This document shows positions 51,187-63,054 of a DNA stretch of 64,000 nucleotides, piece by piece (positions within the stretch are counted from its first letter, which is position 1; each line of letters begins with the position of its first letter). The translations under genes were made by a program, and so were the position numbers. Below the pieces are notes generated by a model. That model had not been told where the DNA came from. It saw nothing but the letters and a program-made list of their open reading frames with translations, and searched no databases. The stretch comes from Microbotryum silenes-acaulis. Taxonomy: Eukaryota; Basidiomycota; Microbotryomycetes; Microbotryales; Microbotryaceae. The DNA lies in contig QPFY01000002.1 in assembly GCA_003665825.1 (NCBI GenBank), positions 930,001-994,000 on the forward strand. Reading direction: 5' to 3'.

Positions 51187-54100
51187 TCATTCGGTTACAT
51201 ATTTCGCACGGGCCGGATCGAGACCCTGGCCAGAATTGTTGGCTACAGCAGCAGGTGTTGCGGCCGCCGACCAGGTCTGCCCCATCAGATCGAGTGGATC
51301 GAACCCTGCTCAAAAAAAACTCGTCCTCGATAAGGGGTATAGAGAGAAAGACGCGACAACCAACTCACCAGATCCCAAGAAAACATTCAGATACTCGGCA
51401 GGCAGCGCGTCCCTCGATGCGGCACCGAGATCGAGACCTGCCATCATGTCGAGATCGAGTAGTGGTCCAGGATAGGGAAGCGGCCCCACGGTGGGATCAA
51501 ATACACCATGAGGAGGTGGTTGCATGGTTTGAGGAGGCGGGAAGGGATGATACATCGAGTGAGGACTCTGCTGGGGTGATGCGCCGGTCAAGGAGCTCGT
51601 TATCGCCGGTGAAGGCGTGGTCGAGTCGAGGCGCTTCAGAGAGCCTTGTCGATGATTCGACCCGTCCTGGTGCGTGTCCCTTTTCCTCTTCAAAGTGGAC
51701 GTTCCGGAGTATGCCAAAGGCCGGGGTGATGCATTGTCTTGGAGTCGTGACTCTTCGGTGAGAAGATCCTCGACCAAATCGACGGCCCGACTCGCGGTTG
51801 CACTGAGGGATCTCATGCCTCGTAGTACCTCGAGCGCTTGGCGTACTTCTCTCCGTTCCTCTTTCAGTGTCGCTTTGTCGGAACCCCTCTGAAAAAGGTC
51901 CAGACAAACGAATGATGCCGCAGAACCGATGCTGCAGAGGGGGAGAGTACCACACATCAGTCTGAGAGCACTTGACACATCGCGCGTCCGCAGATCTTGA
52001 CTCACTGATAAGGCAACGTCCACAGCCTTGTGTCACCACAATTCAGAGATTCGCGCAAGATTGCACGTGATGTCTCTAACGCTCGGATTCGGCTCTTTTC
52101 AAATCGTCGCTCACGGACAGCTCGATGCAAGAAGGGACGGTGAAGGGCCTGCGGAAAGCCGGAAGCGTCAGCTCCATAGTACAATCAAAATCTCGGGAAG
52201 AACAGGGGAAGGACAGGGGGCTGACCAGAATTTTGTGCAGAGAGCCGATAAAGAAAGCGTTGCGCGCCCACGGCAGAATGTCGTTATGCACCCAGGCAGG
52301 TGGATGGTCAATGATCGACTGCATGTCACGATCAAGCTCGAGCACGTAGTCGTACGACATTTTGGCGCTGTCATCGATGTGGGCAAACATCGCCTGGATG
52401 AGGCTCGCCAGGCGAACGAATACGAGACCGTTCGAAGCAGGGGTGAACTCGTCCACGGGTCGCTCGATAAGATTGCCAGAGCTAAGATCTTGATCTCGCA
52501 CATTGAGGGGTAAAGGAGTGGTCATCTGACTCGGTTGCGCCGTCGTCGTTCTTCGGTACGATATGTTGAACCAGTCCTGCGATGCGAGCGCCCACCAAAT
52601 GCGTTTATTCGTCTCGTACTCGACGAGGCGCTTTGCTCGGTCCGCCGGCTGCAAGGCCGAGTGGTTCGCCTCCCATGCTACGCGGGAAGGCAATCGATGA
52701 AGACCCAGGCCCTGAGCGATCGCGATACCGACGTTCAACAACGTTGGGAAGAGGGCTGTCGAGCCTCCATCTTGACAGGTGATGACGAGGAGCGCGATCG
52801 TCTGCACGGCGTAGAGATGGGGGACCTCTATAAAGTTGGAGTGATAAAGTGCGGCAAGCGAGGCAACAAGCAACGTTTCCGAAAGCTGCTTCGCGTCCGT
52901 CTCGCTCAGCCCGTCGGTGCCGAGCGTGCTCAGGAGTTCGCCCGTCATATGTCGGACCCCGCATCGCAGTTGAGCAAAGAAGAGCGCTAGCCATGCCGGA
53001 TGTGTCACCTCCACCCTCTGATCGCCGGTTTCCCAGAATTGGGCGACTTCGTTCATAAAGCCAGGTCCAAAGACGACGCCATGATACCAGCCCATCCACT
53101 CTAGTGAGTGCCGGAGGATCGCCATAGTATCGTTGCCAGGCGGGATTACTCCAGCCAGTGATCGGATCGTTGGGAAAACATCAACCGGCTTTCGGGGCAG
53201 GCACGTGGGGTCGAACCCTTGTGGATGCGATGGGGATGAAATCGAGATGACCGTATCGTCCTGTAAAACATGTAAAGTGGTCAGTCCTTATGGAGCTGCC
53301 CTTGTGAAGCTGCCCTTGCGCTTGGAGCACGAGCTCTGGTCCGAACTGAGATTAAACTGACCCGTGAGGGGGCCGTTAGGCTTGGAGGTGCCAGGTTTCG
53401 GCCCAATGCCTTTTGGAGTGATAGCTTATGGTTAATTTCGCCGCGATATCGTCCAGATGACACTACCACTAACCATGAACTCCAGCGACAAGCTCGCGGC
53501 AACCTCCTCTTCCCGCAATTCCGATAAATCTTCGCCGAGTTCGTCCTCATCCTCGTCTTCCTCTCGTTCCCGGAACTCGTTCTCTTGTGGTGATGATGTG
53601 GATGGTTTCGGTGGGACGCCGTGATACTCCTTCTTTCCATTTGGCCGCGGTGATTCGTGCTGCGGCGCAGATCCAGGCCAGGGTGCACGTTTCGAGGTGG
53701 ATGAGGTGCTGTCGACTCGGAGCTCGTCTTCACCCTCACGGAAGCCGGATGTAAGAGGACCGATGTCCAAATCGTCCCTGACAGTTCCATCCTTTCGGGC
53801 GTCTTTGAGTTTTCCGAATGCTTGCAGAAGCAAAGTCTCCAAGCAAGCGACTCTATTTTTGAGGCCGTCAATCGTGGTTCGGACTTGCTCGACCTCGCGA
53901 AAGGCCGTGAAGGCGAGGAGATCGAGGTCGTAGATATTGCTCTCGGCTGGAGAGGCCGCTGCTTGAGCTGTCTGAGCTGACTGGAGATGTCCCGGTATCC
54001 GACAAATGTGGGCTTTGCCTGCAGGCATAGCTCGAGCTCTAGTACCGACGGGCAGGACGGAGTCGCTGGCCACGCAAGGCCGGGCCAGGGCTACTTACCT

Positions 54101-54494
54101 CTTTTGACACAGGGCGAGCAAGGTGATTTCTTGTCGCTGTGAGAGATTCCAATAATCATCGTCGTCAGTCATGCGGTTCGCATCAGCCAGGGTTATCCGA
54201 ACCGGCGACCGTCGTCGGAGCCATTGACATCCGATCGTCGACCCGGAACGTACCATCTCGTTTTCTGCGGAGAAAAGCGATATGGTCAATATACTTGTCG
54301 TAAGTGAGCATTATGCCCATGTATCATTGGGGCTGAGACCGACGCCAGCGGGTACGCGACAGATCACAATCTGGGTCGGGTCACGTGCAGCGATGACTTA
54401 CCCGTCGACTACACTCGCTGCAGGTCGTCGTCTGCCTCTGGCTCGATTTGGCGTCCAGCAGCTCCACGGGTATTGGCTTGTCTCTGGCAGCCAT
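51187..54494 (-). CDS. Zn2Cys6 transcription factor with fungal-specific TF domain
   Basis: Fungal binuclear zinc-cluster regulator. The DNA-binding domain is assembled from four exons: 54402-54494 (ends CSECSRR), the 11-nt exon 54254-54264, 54099-54136, and 53474-54018. Together they read CSECSRRKTRC-DKKSPCSPCVKRG-KAHIC, the six-cysteine pattern. A linker with a coiled-coil-like stretch (FREVEQVRTTIDGLKNRVAC) and an acidic region (REREEDEDEDELGEDLSELR) follow. The TF domain lies mainly in the exon ending near 52,076 (HPAWLALFFAQLRCGVRHM, VPHLYAVQTIALLVITCQDG and IAIAQGLGLHRLP). A Pro/Met-rich C-terminal region (YHPFPPPQTMQPPPHG) may activate transcription. The stop is at 51,187-51,189 after a last exon with FDPLDLMGQTWSAAA. 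The minor introns at 51.9-52.1 kb are only roughly placed. The regulated genes are unknown; the co-located OPT gene is divergent. Confidence 0.88.
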
Positions 54495-55772
54495 GGATGC
54501 CGGTGGACCGATGCCACTTCGTCCGCGAGGGCCTACTACGCGAGATCCGGCCCAGGCCAAGCTCCGCGATAAGCGCCGGCGCGTCAAGTCCACCGCTGTA
54601 AGGTAGCGCCTCTGATATGCATAAAATACAATCTGTCGTTCTTGACCGCTAGACTAAAAGCAAGTCGTAACTAGAACTCGATAGTTCTAGCTATTCAGAG
54701 GCTACTTATGTGGCTGTTTCTGTAAGGCATCGAGTCCCCTTACACTGCACTGCAGTGACCGCTGCCGCCTACCGCTGCCGACCGCCTCAGACAGCCTCAG
54801 ACCAGCTCAGACGTCTCAGACCGTTGCCACCCCGCAGACAGCCAGCCGCAACTGCCGAGCCTCGCGAGTCCGACGGTCCGCGGCTGCAGTGACTCGCTTA
54901 GTCGCACTCGCATCGGCCTCAATCTACATGCGCCGCTTCGATGTTCTGGTAGATTCGAATTTATAGGGTGGTTCGACGTGTAGCTACTCCTGCCCCTGAT
55001 TGTCGACGGTGGTGGCGGGCCACTCGTCGGAGTAGCCGCCGGGAGGAACGAGTCGGCACCGAGCTCACGATGAGACGATGATGTGTCATGTAAGTGGCAT
55101 CACAGTGCAGCCACGTGGTGGAGCAGGCCAAAGGGCTAATTAGTAAATTTTGGGGATTCAGAGAATTTGTGGTCACCATGAGGCGCTCATTCCGAGCCAC
55201 GCGGGTTTAGGACCCCTGAGCGCGAGTCGCGGGTTCCATAGGTCGCCGAACTCGTATTCCGCGGTCGCGGTTCACTGGCGATCTGCGTCGGCCTGGGTGC
55301 AGCTCACAGCGCGAGGAAGTACTTTCCCACGAGTTCGGCGTTCGCGGTTCACTGGCGATCCACGTCGTGCTGCTTGCAGTTCACAGCATGAATAATAAGT
55401 ACTTTCGTGATGCAGGAAGTTCAAGTCCACTCTGCCCATCACGAGGTGGTGACTGTATCTGTGCTTTTGCGGGGCTCGAAGGACATCGTCTCGAGCTGAG
55501 AGTCTCTCAGACTTCTCCTGTCTGTAGGCGAGAAGCAGCTGAATACGCTGACCTTGGCAGAGAGCGCAACTGCCCGCGCCGCTCGCTGAGCCTCGTCCCA
55601 ACCGCGAGCGCCCCTTTCCTTAGTTGGACTGTCGCCGATTGTTCGGCCGAACGAATTCCTCTTTGTCCCTCGAAAGTCGGACCAAACCCTTGGCCTTCTG
55701 ATATCTTTTGACTAGCCCATCGCACCTCACAGCACGCCAACATCCCCTTACCACACCTGGCTCTCCCTCGAC
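54495..55772. promoter_or_regulatory. Divergent intergenic region TF-OPT
   Basis: About 1.3 kb containing both promoters and a short tandem duplication (55,265-55,410). CAGAC/CTCAG-rich DNA lies at 54,770-54,860. No RNA gene or ORF is supported. The stretch 54,645-54,700 carries an imperfect inverted repeat around ACTAGAACTCGATAGTTCTAG. Confidence 0.45.
55265..55410 (+). repeat. Tandem duplication, 77-bp period
   Basis: The two units at 55,265-55,332 and 55,342-55,410 share TCGCGGTTCACTGGCGAT at the start, a TGCAG-TTCACAGC-type middle and GTACTTTC at the end, with substitutions and a small indel. They lie 360-510 bp upstream of the OPT start and may be regulatory. Confidence 0.75.
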
Positions 55773-58700
55773 ATGCCTAGCGAGAACACAGACCCTTCGG
55801 GGTACGATACGAGTGAGGAGCTTAAACTGGCGCCTGACATGGCGCAATCTCGGCACGTGCTCGGGAAGGCGCAAGGCAGCTTCTTCGACGCAGATGATGT
55901 CGCACCTGAGTTCCTCGACGAGAATGGAAAAGAGGTGAGCGCGAGCGCAATATGAGCATTCTCCTGCACTGCTTCTGAAAAGTTGTTGTTCCACGGGGTC
56001 TACGAGGGAGAGGCCATTGCTCGCTCGCAGGAGTGATAGACGAGGTTCCCGCTGACCTGGCTTCATTTGTGCTGCTACTGTCGGCGGTGGATCTTCATTC
56101 GATTCCAGAGGCCCATTGAAACCGCGGTAGACTTCTCAACTCGGTAAGGGGTGACGCCAGCTCTCGCATTCGAGGTCCAGTGACCCGTCACGCGTCACAA
56201 CCGGCCAGCAACTAAAGGCCGCTCATACTCGTTTCTCGCCAGTCTGATGTCCCTCGATGATGATCCGTCTCTGCAAGTCCACACCGTCCGTATGTGGACC
56301 ATCGGCCTCGGTCTCACTTGCTGTGAGTCTTCGTAGTCATACCCGTGTGATCCCTCGCTTCATCCCGCTAAGATGATGTATCAAATTGTGAAAAGTCGGT
56401 GCGGCTTTGGGCCAGATCTTCTATTTCCGACCCCAGACCTACGGCGTATCGAGCTTGTTCCGTACGTCAAATAGCGTCGGCCTGGGGTAAGATTACATGG
56501 CTAACCGTCTACTTGAATGGTTCGCTGGAAGTTCAAATCATTGCCTACAGTAGGTTCGAGTCGAGGGACCCCTGATCCGAGGTTTAGCCTGACGATGCAG
56601 GGAGACCGACCCGCCACAGTAATGGGTAACGCGTGGCACCAGGTCTTCCCCAAGGCCACTAAGGGTCGCTTTTGGGCCGCTCTTAACCCCGGACCTTTCA
56701 ATATCAAAGAGCACGTCTGCATCACGGTCATGTCTTCGACCGGTAGCGGCGGCGCACTCGCGATTTCGACTCTCGCGGCCGAAAGGCTATACTGTGAGGC
56801 AGGAGGTCTCAGTAAGGTTATGATGGGACTGCTGATATCTCTCTAGCCGTAGACAATATCGACCTAAATTATGGTATTGCCATCTCGATTCTCATGGGTG
56901 CGTCAAAAGCGATTTGATGCGCCCCAGATGTCGTCGGCTGACTCGAACGGGCTCCTATCACTAGCCTCGCAATTCTTTGGTTACGGCCTTGGAGGCCTCT
57001 GTCGCTCGATCGCGGTCTATCCCACATACGCACTTTGGCCTAATCTGATCGCTACAGTCAATCTGTTTGATACACTTCAGTAAGTACCACCCTGTTCGAT
57101 CTTGTCCCGGGTCGTGTGATGGAGTGGCGAACGGAAGGCAGGTTGGTGTTGACAGCAGGGCTTGACCCCTCTTGGCAGTCGGAACAAAAATGGCAACGTA
57201 AACAAACGGCGGTACAAACTCTTTTGGATCGTGAGTATCTGCCAAACTCTTCCCTGTTGTACTACAAGCTGATCATGGTCGCGCGGATCCATCGCGAGGG
57301 TAGGCATTCGCCACGATTTTCGTCTGGGAATGGTTTCCCGAGATCATCGCCCCGACCTTGACAGGCATCAGTGTGTTCTGGTGCGTCCTGGTGTATTAAC
57401 TTACGAAAATAAAGATGTCATGAATACGCTTTGACGCGATATCGGCATATTCAGTCTTTCAAACCGCACAAGTCGCACCTTCACGCGCGTCTTCGGGGGG
57501 ACGAACGGAAATGAAGGTCTCGGCTTGTTCTCGATCGGGCTTGACTGGCTACAGATTGGCTCGTGTGAGCGTGATCCTTGATATTCCGATCATGCGAATA
57601 CAGTCTGTTGAGACTCGCTGACACTTCGTCCAATCGTTCCTGCTTGCAGCGTCCTTATCCACGCCACTCGCTTCGATGATCTCGAACGGAATAGGAGTAG
57701 TGTTGTGCATCGTCATCTCGCTGGCGGGATAGTGAGCATGCAACTCGATATGGCTTTGATCAAATACACTCACTCCTTCAAATACACTCATCCATCACAC
57801 ACCACTAATCACTGCACAGCTACGGCAACATCTGGAACGCAAAGAATTACCCTTTCCTCGGGCAAGCCCTGTTCTATGAGGTGAGTCAAGTGTGGCACCC
57901 ACTCCGTTGATACCGCTCGCGTCTGCCCGTCGATCTCATTTTCTTCTTCACTGTTGCGGCAGAACGGTTCTATCTACGACCAACAAGCGATCCTCGATTC
58001 CCACTACAACCTCAATAAGACGGCTTTGGTCGAGCAAGGTTGGCGCACTCGTTGTGGCTTTATGGAATCAGCCTACAGAAGCGCTACGACCTGGAACCGA
58101 TGCTTCAATCAGATGGATGCTTCGATTAGCTGGACGCTTCAATCAACTGACCTTATGGTGACACGATCGCAGGTATTCCCTCTTACACGTGGACAAATGC
58201 GCGTAAGCACCGATAGCAAGTGCACGATCATATTCATCGCCACCGCACATGAGCCGACGCATCTCTCACTCGCATCTTCCCAGTCTATATATTTGGGATC
58301 AACCTCGGTATTAGCGCATCTTTTATGCATGTTTTCCTGTGCGTAACTCGACCCGACACGTAGGTGCTACAAGGTATAAACCTGACCGAGCGAGCACCGC
58401 AGCTGGTACCGCCAAGACATGAAGAAGGCCTTTCGCAAGTGGCAGACGAGGACGCAAGATGACCCGCACTACCTCAAGATGTTGGCGTGTTTGTCACCAT
58501 TCCGAGAAGAGGCTCGGCTCCCAGAACCTGAACTGATCGCGACCCCCGGCTCGACGCAGATCCCGAGTGTGGGATGCTCATTTACGCCGGCGTGTCCGCA
58601 GCCGGGTTCGTGATGGCCCTTGCAACCCTTTATGCAGCTCACTCGGGTATGCCATGGTACGCCCTCGTGATCGGATGCCTCTACGCAGCTATGGAGCTAC

Positions 58701-60687
58701 CGAGTGAGTTCTGGCGATACACCGTCGCAACTCTAGCCGAAGCTGACGGCGCGATTTCTGGTTACTGCCACTGCACTGCAGTCGATTGCGTCATATCCTC
58801 AATCACCGGTAGCGGAGTAGTCGGCTCCAACATGACGCGAATGTCAGTAGACAAACTGATCTAGATCTCAGTCCCGCTGTAGCAGCTGACTCAATGACAC
58901 CCACCTCAACAGCCTGGGCGCAGCTTTGGTACCGGGCAACGCTCGTGCGAGTCTGTACTTCCAGGTGAGCCATACGACACTCAGGAAGGACTTGCTTCCT
59001 TCGACTGAAAGTGAATTCATCAGCTCTACAGCAGCAACAGTGTTGCGCAAGGGGCTGGGATGGTCGCAGATCTCAAGGTTAGCCTCATCTCGGACTCGGA
59101 GTGCGTCGCCTCAAATCCATGGTCTGACCCCTATCTCGTTCAAATGGCTACAGCTGGGCCAAGTGAGTGGCTATCATTTTAAATCGGGGTCAAATTAATA
59201 TGCTGAGCCCTTGTCACGACTGCCATCTGAGTAGTACACCAAAGTTAGTCTTAAAGCAGGGCGGCGGCTCGGGTTCAACACGCTGATCTGACTCCCCCCT
59301 ACCCTCACACAGGTGCCGCCGCGTGCAATGTTTGTAAGTCTCCGATGCACATCAAACAGTCTCCTAAACAAGAGAGCAAAACTTAGTGTTCCCTCTGACA
59401 GGTCGTCCAATCCGCCGGCACGATTGTTGGATCGATTCTGAGTCTCGTCGTCGTGAGTGGAGAGCCTCGTTCGTAGTCACTCTGAGCGCGCGTGGAGTTA
59501 AAGGGAGCATATCTTCTCAGATGAACTCCATCATCGACTCTCATCGCGAGATACTATTGAGCGTTGAAGGATCAAACCTATGGTCGGGGAATATCGTCCA
59601 GTCCTTTAATTCCGATGTACGTCAACGTCCGGAAAGATTGGTTTTTACAGCTCTGTGAATAGGGATGAGCTGACTTAGAAGTACTACCACTCCTAGGCCG
59701 TGACGTGAGTTCTGACCACCTCCTATCATGAAAGCAAGGTATTTTAGCTCATGTATTTATTCCCTTGCTCAAAGCTGGGGTGCATTGGGGACAGAAATGG
59801 TGAGTTAGGGCACCATGTCTACGTCTCAGAATACTGATCCGACGAGCATATTCTACACCGCAGTGGGGTCCTCGTAGGTGTTCGGGGCCACTTCTCAGAC
59901 AGTTATCCGCATGATCTCACGCGTAGTATATTTTATTGAACTACTTACAGATAGCAAATACTTCATCGTACCACTTGGACTAGGTATGACGGGCAGCGTT
60001 CTTTACCGCCCAAAACGAATTTGAGTCTCCTGACACGTCCCGTCGCCGACCTTCAGTCATCGGCCTCTTCATCCCGATCCCTGTCTGGTTGGGTCACAAA
60101 TGTTTCCCCAAACTCCACCTCGACCAAGTAGTCACGCCCATCATCTGCTTCTCCCTCGGCTACCTCTCCGTGCGTAGCCCCATACCGTCGTGACCCCGCA
60201 AGGGGCGTGTCGCAGGGCGCTGAGTCTCGAAGTCGTCCTTGAGCAGGTCGGCATCAACTCAAGCGTCATGGCCACCTTCATCATCAGCTTTTGGTCCCAA
60301 TTCTACCTCCGCAAGAAGCGAGCGAATTTCTTTCGAAAATACAACTACCTCCTCGCCGCGGCTTTAGACGTGAGTTGCGGTTAGGCGATCCTCTTCGATA
60401 TTTCAGACTCGTTCCTAGGTGTATCCTCGGACCCACCTAATTACCTTTCTTTGCTCTCATTAGGGCGGAACGCAACTGATGGTATTCGTCTCGACCTTCG
60501 CGATCAACGGTGGAGCGGGCAAGCAATACACCTTCCCCCAATGGGCTCTGAACCCACCGGGTCACTACGACTGTAAGGTCCCGTTCCGGAGCAAGTTGTC
60601 TACCTCGTCTCATTCAGCTGATCACTGCTGGCATGCGGCCCGGGGTATGTGTCAGACTGCGCTTCGAGTGCGACGACCGACGGTTAG
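55773..60687 (+). CDS. Oligopeptide transporter (OPT family)
   Basis: Plasma-membrane proton-coupled importer of small peptides (or a related substrate such as siderophore or glutathione; family members differ). The N-terminus MPSENTDPSGYDTSEELKL is cytosolic. Clear first exons are 55773-55934, 56109-56143, 56243-56322 and 56396-56461 (RPIETAVDF, DDDPSLQVHTVRMWTIGLGL, FGAALGQIFYFRPQTYGVSS). The signature NPGPFNIKEHVCITVMSST follows. Further on are QFFGYGLGGLCRS, YGNIWNAKNYPFLGQALFYE with NGSIYDQQAI, WIYAGVSAAGFVMALATLYA, IGLFIPIPVWLGHK, FFRKYNYLLAAALDGGTQLM and FPQWALNPPGHYDY. A last exon at 60,656 (CASSATTDG) ends in TAG at 60,685-60,687. The gene has about 20 or more exons, many very short; only some borders were worked out. 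No certain lesion was found. Confidence 0.85.
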
Positions 60688-60911
60688 GTGTCGGCCCGTC
60701 ATCCGGTCGTCCACGCTGGCGAAAACCTTTCATGCAAATTAAATTCATTCTCCCCCTGTGACTTCTACCCGCGATTTGCCGCTTAAAATCAGCTGTCAAT
60801 GCAACCCGTTTTACACGTTTTTATATTTGTCGTCCACAAAAAAGCGTTCGTAAACGATGGCCTTTCTCCAGCTTGGTGATAAGGTAGTCGAATTTGCGGA
60901 TACGACTGTTA

Positions 60912-61183
60912 GAAATATATGGTTGTATCGTCCTTCATCTGATTCTTGCTCCTATTATGGTACTTGGGATTGAGCCTAGCGACGCTTCATGAACTCCCTA
61001 GTCACTCATTCTCCCTGCTTTACTAGTCTCTAATCCCTCTTCCCTATTAGCATTGCGCTTCACTTTCTAGCCTTCCGCGAGTCTGTCCCTTAGTCTCTGG
61101 CCACTCTGTTCTCGTCCCCGTTCATTGGATTGAGTCGTGGTCATCATCAGTTACCACTCGAGAACACTCTTGCGACAACGACT
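60912..61183 (+). repeat. Diverged copy of an inverted-repeat arm segment (left-arm orientation)
   Basis: Matches about 27,745-28,016. Shared blocks include ATGGTACTTGGGATTGAGCC and TAGCCTTCCGCGAGTCTGTC, plus CTTAGTCTCTGGCCACTCTG, with scattered substitutions. The match ends near a TGCGACAA stretch. Confidence 0.85.
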
Positions 61184-61479
61184 AATCCCTGACCTTCCGA
61201 GAGTAGTCATGCCAGAATGAAAGCCAATCAACCATCTGTTCATTGCGTTATGTACAAAGTACATGCAAGGAACAGTATCCTTGGGCTACAGAGTCGTGAT
61301 GATCACCTCGCCCAGTAGAGGAGGACTCTGCTTTGCCCTCTGCGGTGTTCATTCTTACTTGTGTTGCCTGGGATATCGACGACGATGTGGTACTTCTGTG
61401 AGAGGACGCGTTGGGAGCTAGCCCAAAGTGCGCATGTGAGCGGCGTTTCGCACACATCGTGGTGGCAGACGAGTCTGAT

Positions 61480-61832
61480 CGTGCCGAGTGGGAGCTGCTG
61501 TTCAAGCCTCCCCCTCTCCACTTCTGCCGATGCCGAGCCGAGCGCCAACCGCCGAATGCCGAAGGCGGCCGAGCGCGCGACTGAACTGAAGCGAATTCGC
61601 GGACAGGGGACCAAGCACCCCACATCGAGGCCATCGAGGCCAACGATCCATCTCTCGAAAAGACCGAATACCTGGTCGATCAAGCTCGATCAAGTCTCAG
61701 AAGCTAGTTCGAGCTCTAAGGAGCACCCCAGGGTTGAGATAGCCGCAATCATTATAGTAGGTGTTGCCCCAGCAGCCTTGTTCGAGCTGCGGCGACCTCG
61801 ATTTACTGCGACACGGAGCTGGGTTGCGGTGC
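61480..61832 (+). repeat. Diverged copy of another arm segment (right-arm orientation)
   Basis: Matches about 31,880-32,160 in the right arm (that is, the reverse complement of about 28,545-28,825). Shared blocks include CACCCCACATCGAGGCC, AAGACCGAATACCT and CGATCAAGCTCG. The two relic segments are therefore in inverted order relative to a single arm. Confidence 0.8.
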
Positions 61833-61860
61833 GGGGTCCACCGTGACTCGAGAGCTCCGA

Positions 61861-63054
61861 GACGGCGATCCGACGGAAGAAAGGATGTTCCTGCGTATCC
61901 AATGAATTGGATCTAGATTGAGTAGACGCGTTCAGCTTCAGAGGTAATTCGGTTGCTTGGGAGACAATAGGTCGTAGACTGCAATTCAAAATAGTAGCTC
62001 AATTTTCGAGTAAGTCATACTTGGGCATGGGCATGCGTGACTGAGAGTCTGGGCCTCACCGATCAAGATGTGAGTTCAAGTTGAATCTTAACCGCCATGT
62101 AGTCTCACTCTCAGATGTCGGGTTCAAGACCGAGTCGGACGAGAACTTGGAACGCCGATCGGCTGATTTCGTCGGGGCCGGATCCGCGCAGAGGTGACCA
62201 CCAGTGCCTCATCGACGATCAGCTCCATTCACCACGAAGAAGCATTTGGTCCATGACCAATTAAATGTGACGTCAGTACATGACTCCTTCCCTTTCTTGT
62301 CCATACACGAAAGGTTTTCGAGCGTGGGCCCTCGTTTCTCAAGTATCGGCCCCGACTTCGTCTGAATCCGTGCGGCTGAATCTGGCTGAGTAGGCGAGAG
62401 CATGCACCAACCGCCTGCCAGGACCGCCGAGCCCCGGCTCTGTTTTTGTCTTCCTTCCCCCTTTCCGACGCTCTCGGCTCGAACCAAACGCGACCCCCTT
62501 GGATCTACCCGCACTGTTCCATCTCCTACAACAACTTGGGTTCACTTGCTGCCTAGGAGACTCGCACGCCGCGTTCCGTTTGCAGCGTGCACGTGCACTC
62601 GAGTGCCGATTGGCCTGCGTGCGCTGTGGATTGGCTCGACCTCGGACTCGACCTCGAGTAGCGGGTCCTTTGCTGTTCACCTCCGACCCATCTGATCAGT
62701 GAGTTAGAGCACGCATGTACTGGGCTACCCTGAGACGTCGTGTGGCTCGACATGGACGAGGGACCACGCGTGATGGCTGCATTCACCGTCGTCGAGTCTT
62801 CGGCGTTCGCGGCCGTCGTCGTGGGAAACTCGGCGCTCTCCCTCGACTCTCGATTGGGGTCGCTGCGCTGGGCAGTGTGGGCACGGCTGGGGTCGCCATC
62901 GACGCTCGCTCGCCTGCCCCTCCATACATGGTATTGCACGCACTGTTGCACATGCTGACCACGTGCGATCTCGGTGGATCTTGTTTGATTTCGCAAGCAG
63001 TTGTCGTGCCTAGCCTGCAGACCCGCGCAAGTGCTCCGGTGGCCGCGCAAGTGC
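61861..63054. other. Intergenic upstream of the Ser-rich gene
   Basis: About 1.2 kb containing the second copy of the dispersed repeat. The overlapping open frames on both strands have no recognisable domains. Confidence 0.4.
62012..62890. repeat. Dispersed repeat, copy 2
   Basis: Two blocks match 50,383-50,790: one near 62,020 (TTGGGCATGGGCATGCGT) and one from 62,766 (CGTGATGGCTGCATTCACCG and GGGGTCGCTGCGCT). About 700 bp separate them here, against about 230 bp in copy 1. Confidence 0.75.

Larger units (their letters stand above)
60688..61860. other. OPT 3' flank with arm-derived relics
   Basis: Non-coding DNA that contains two diverged segments of the inverted-repeat arm (separate entries). 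The open frame at 61,361-61,846 is part of the arm-derived sequence and has no known domain. Confidence 0.5.
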
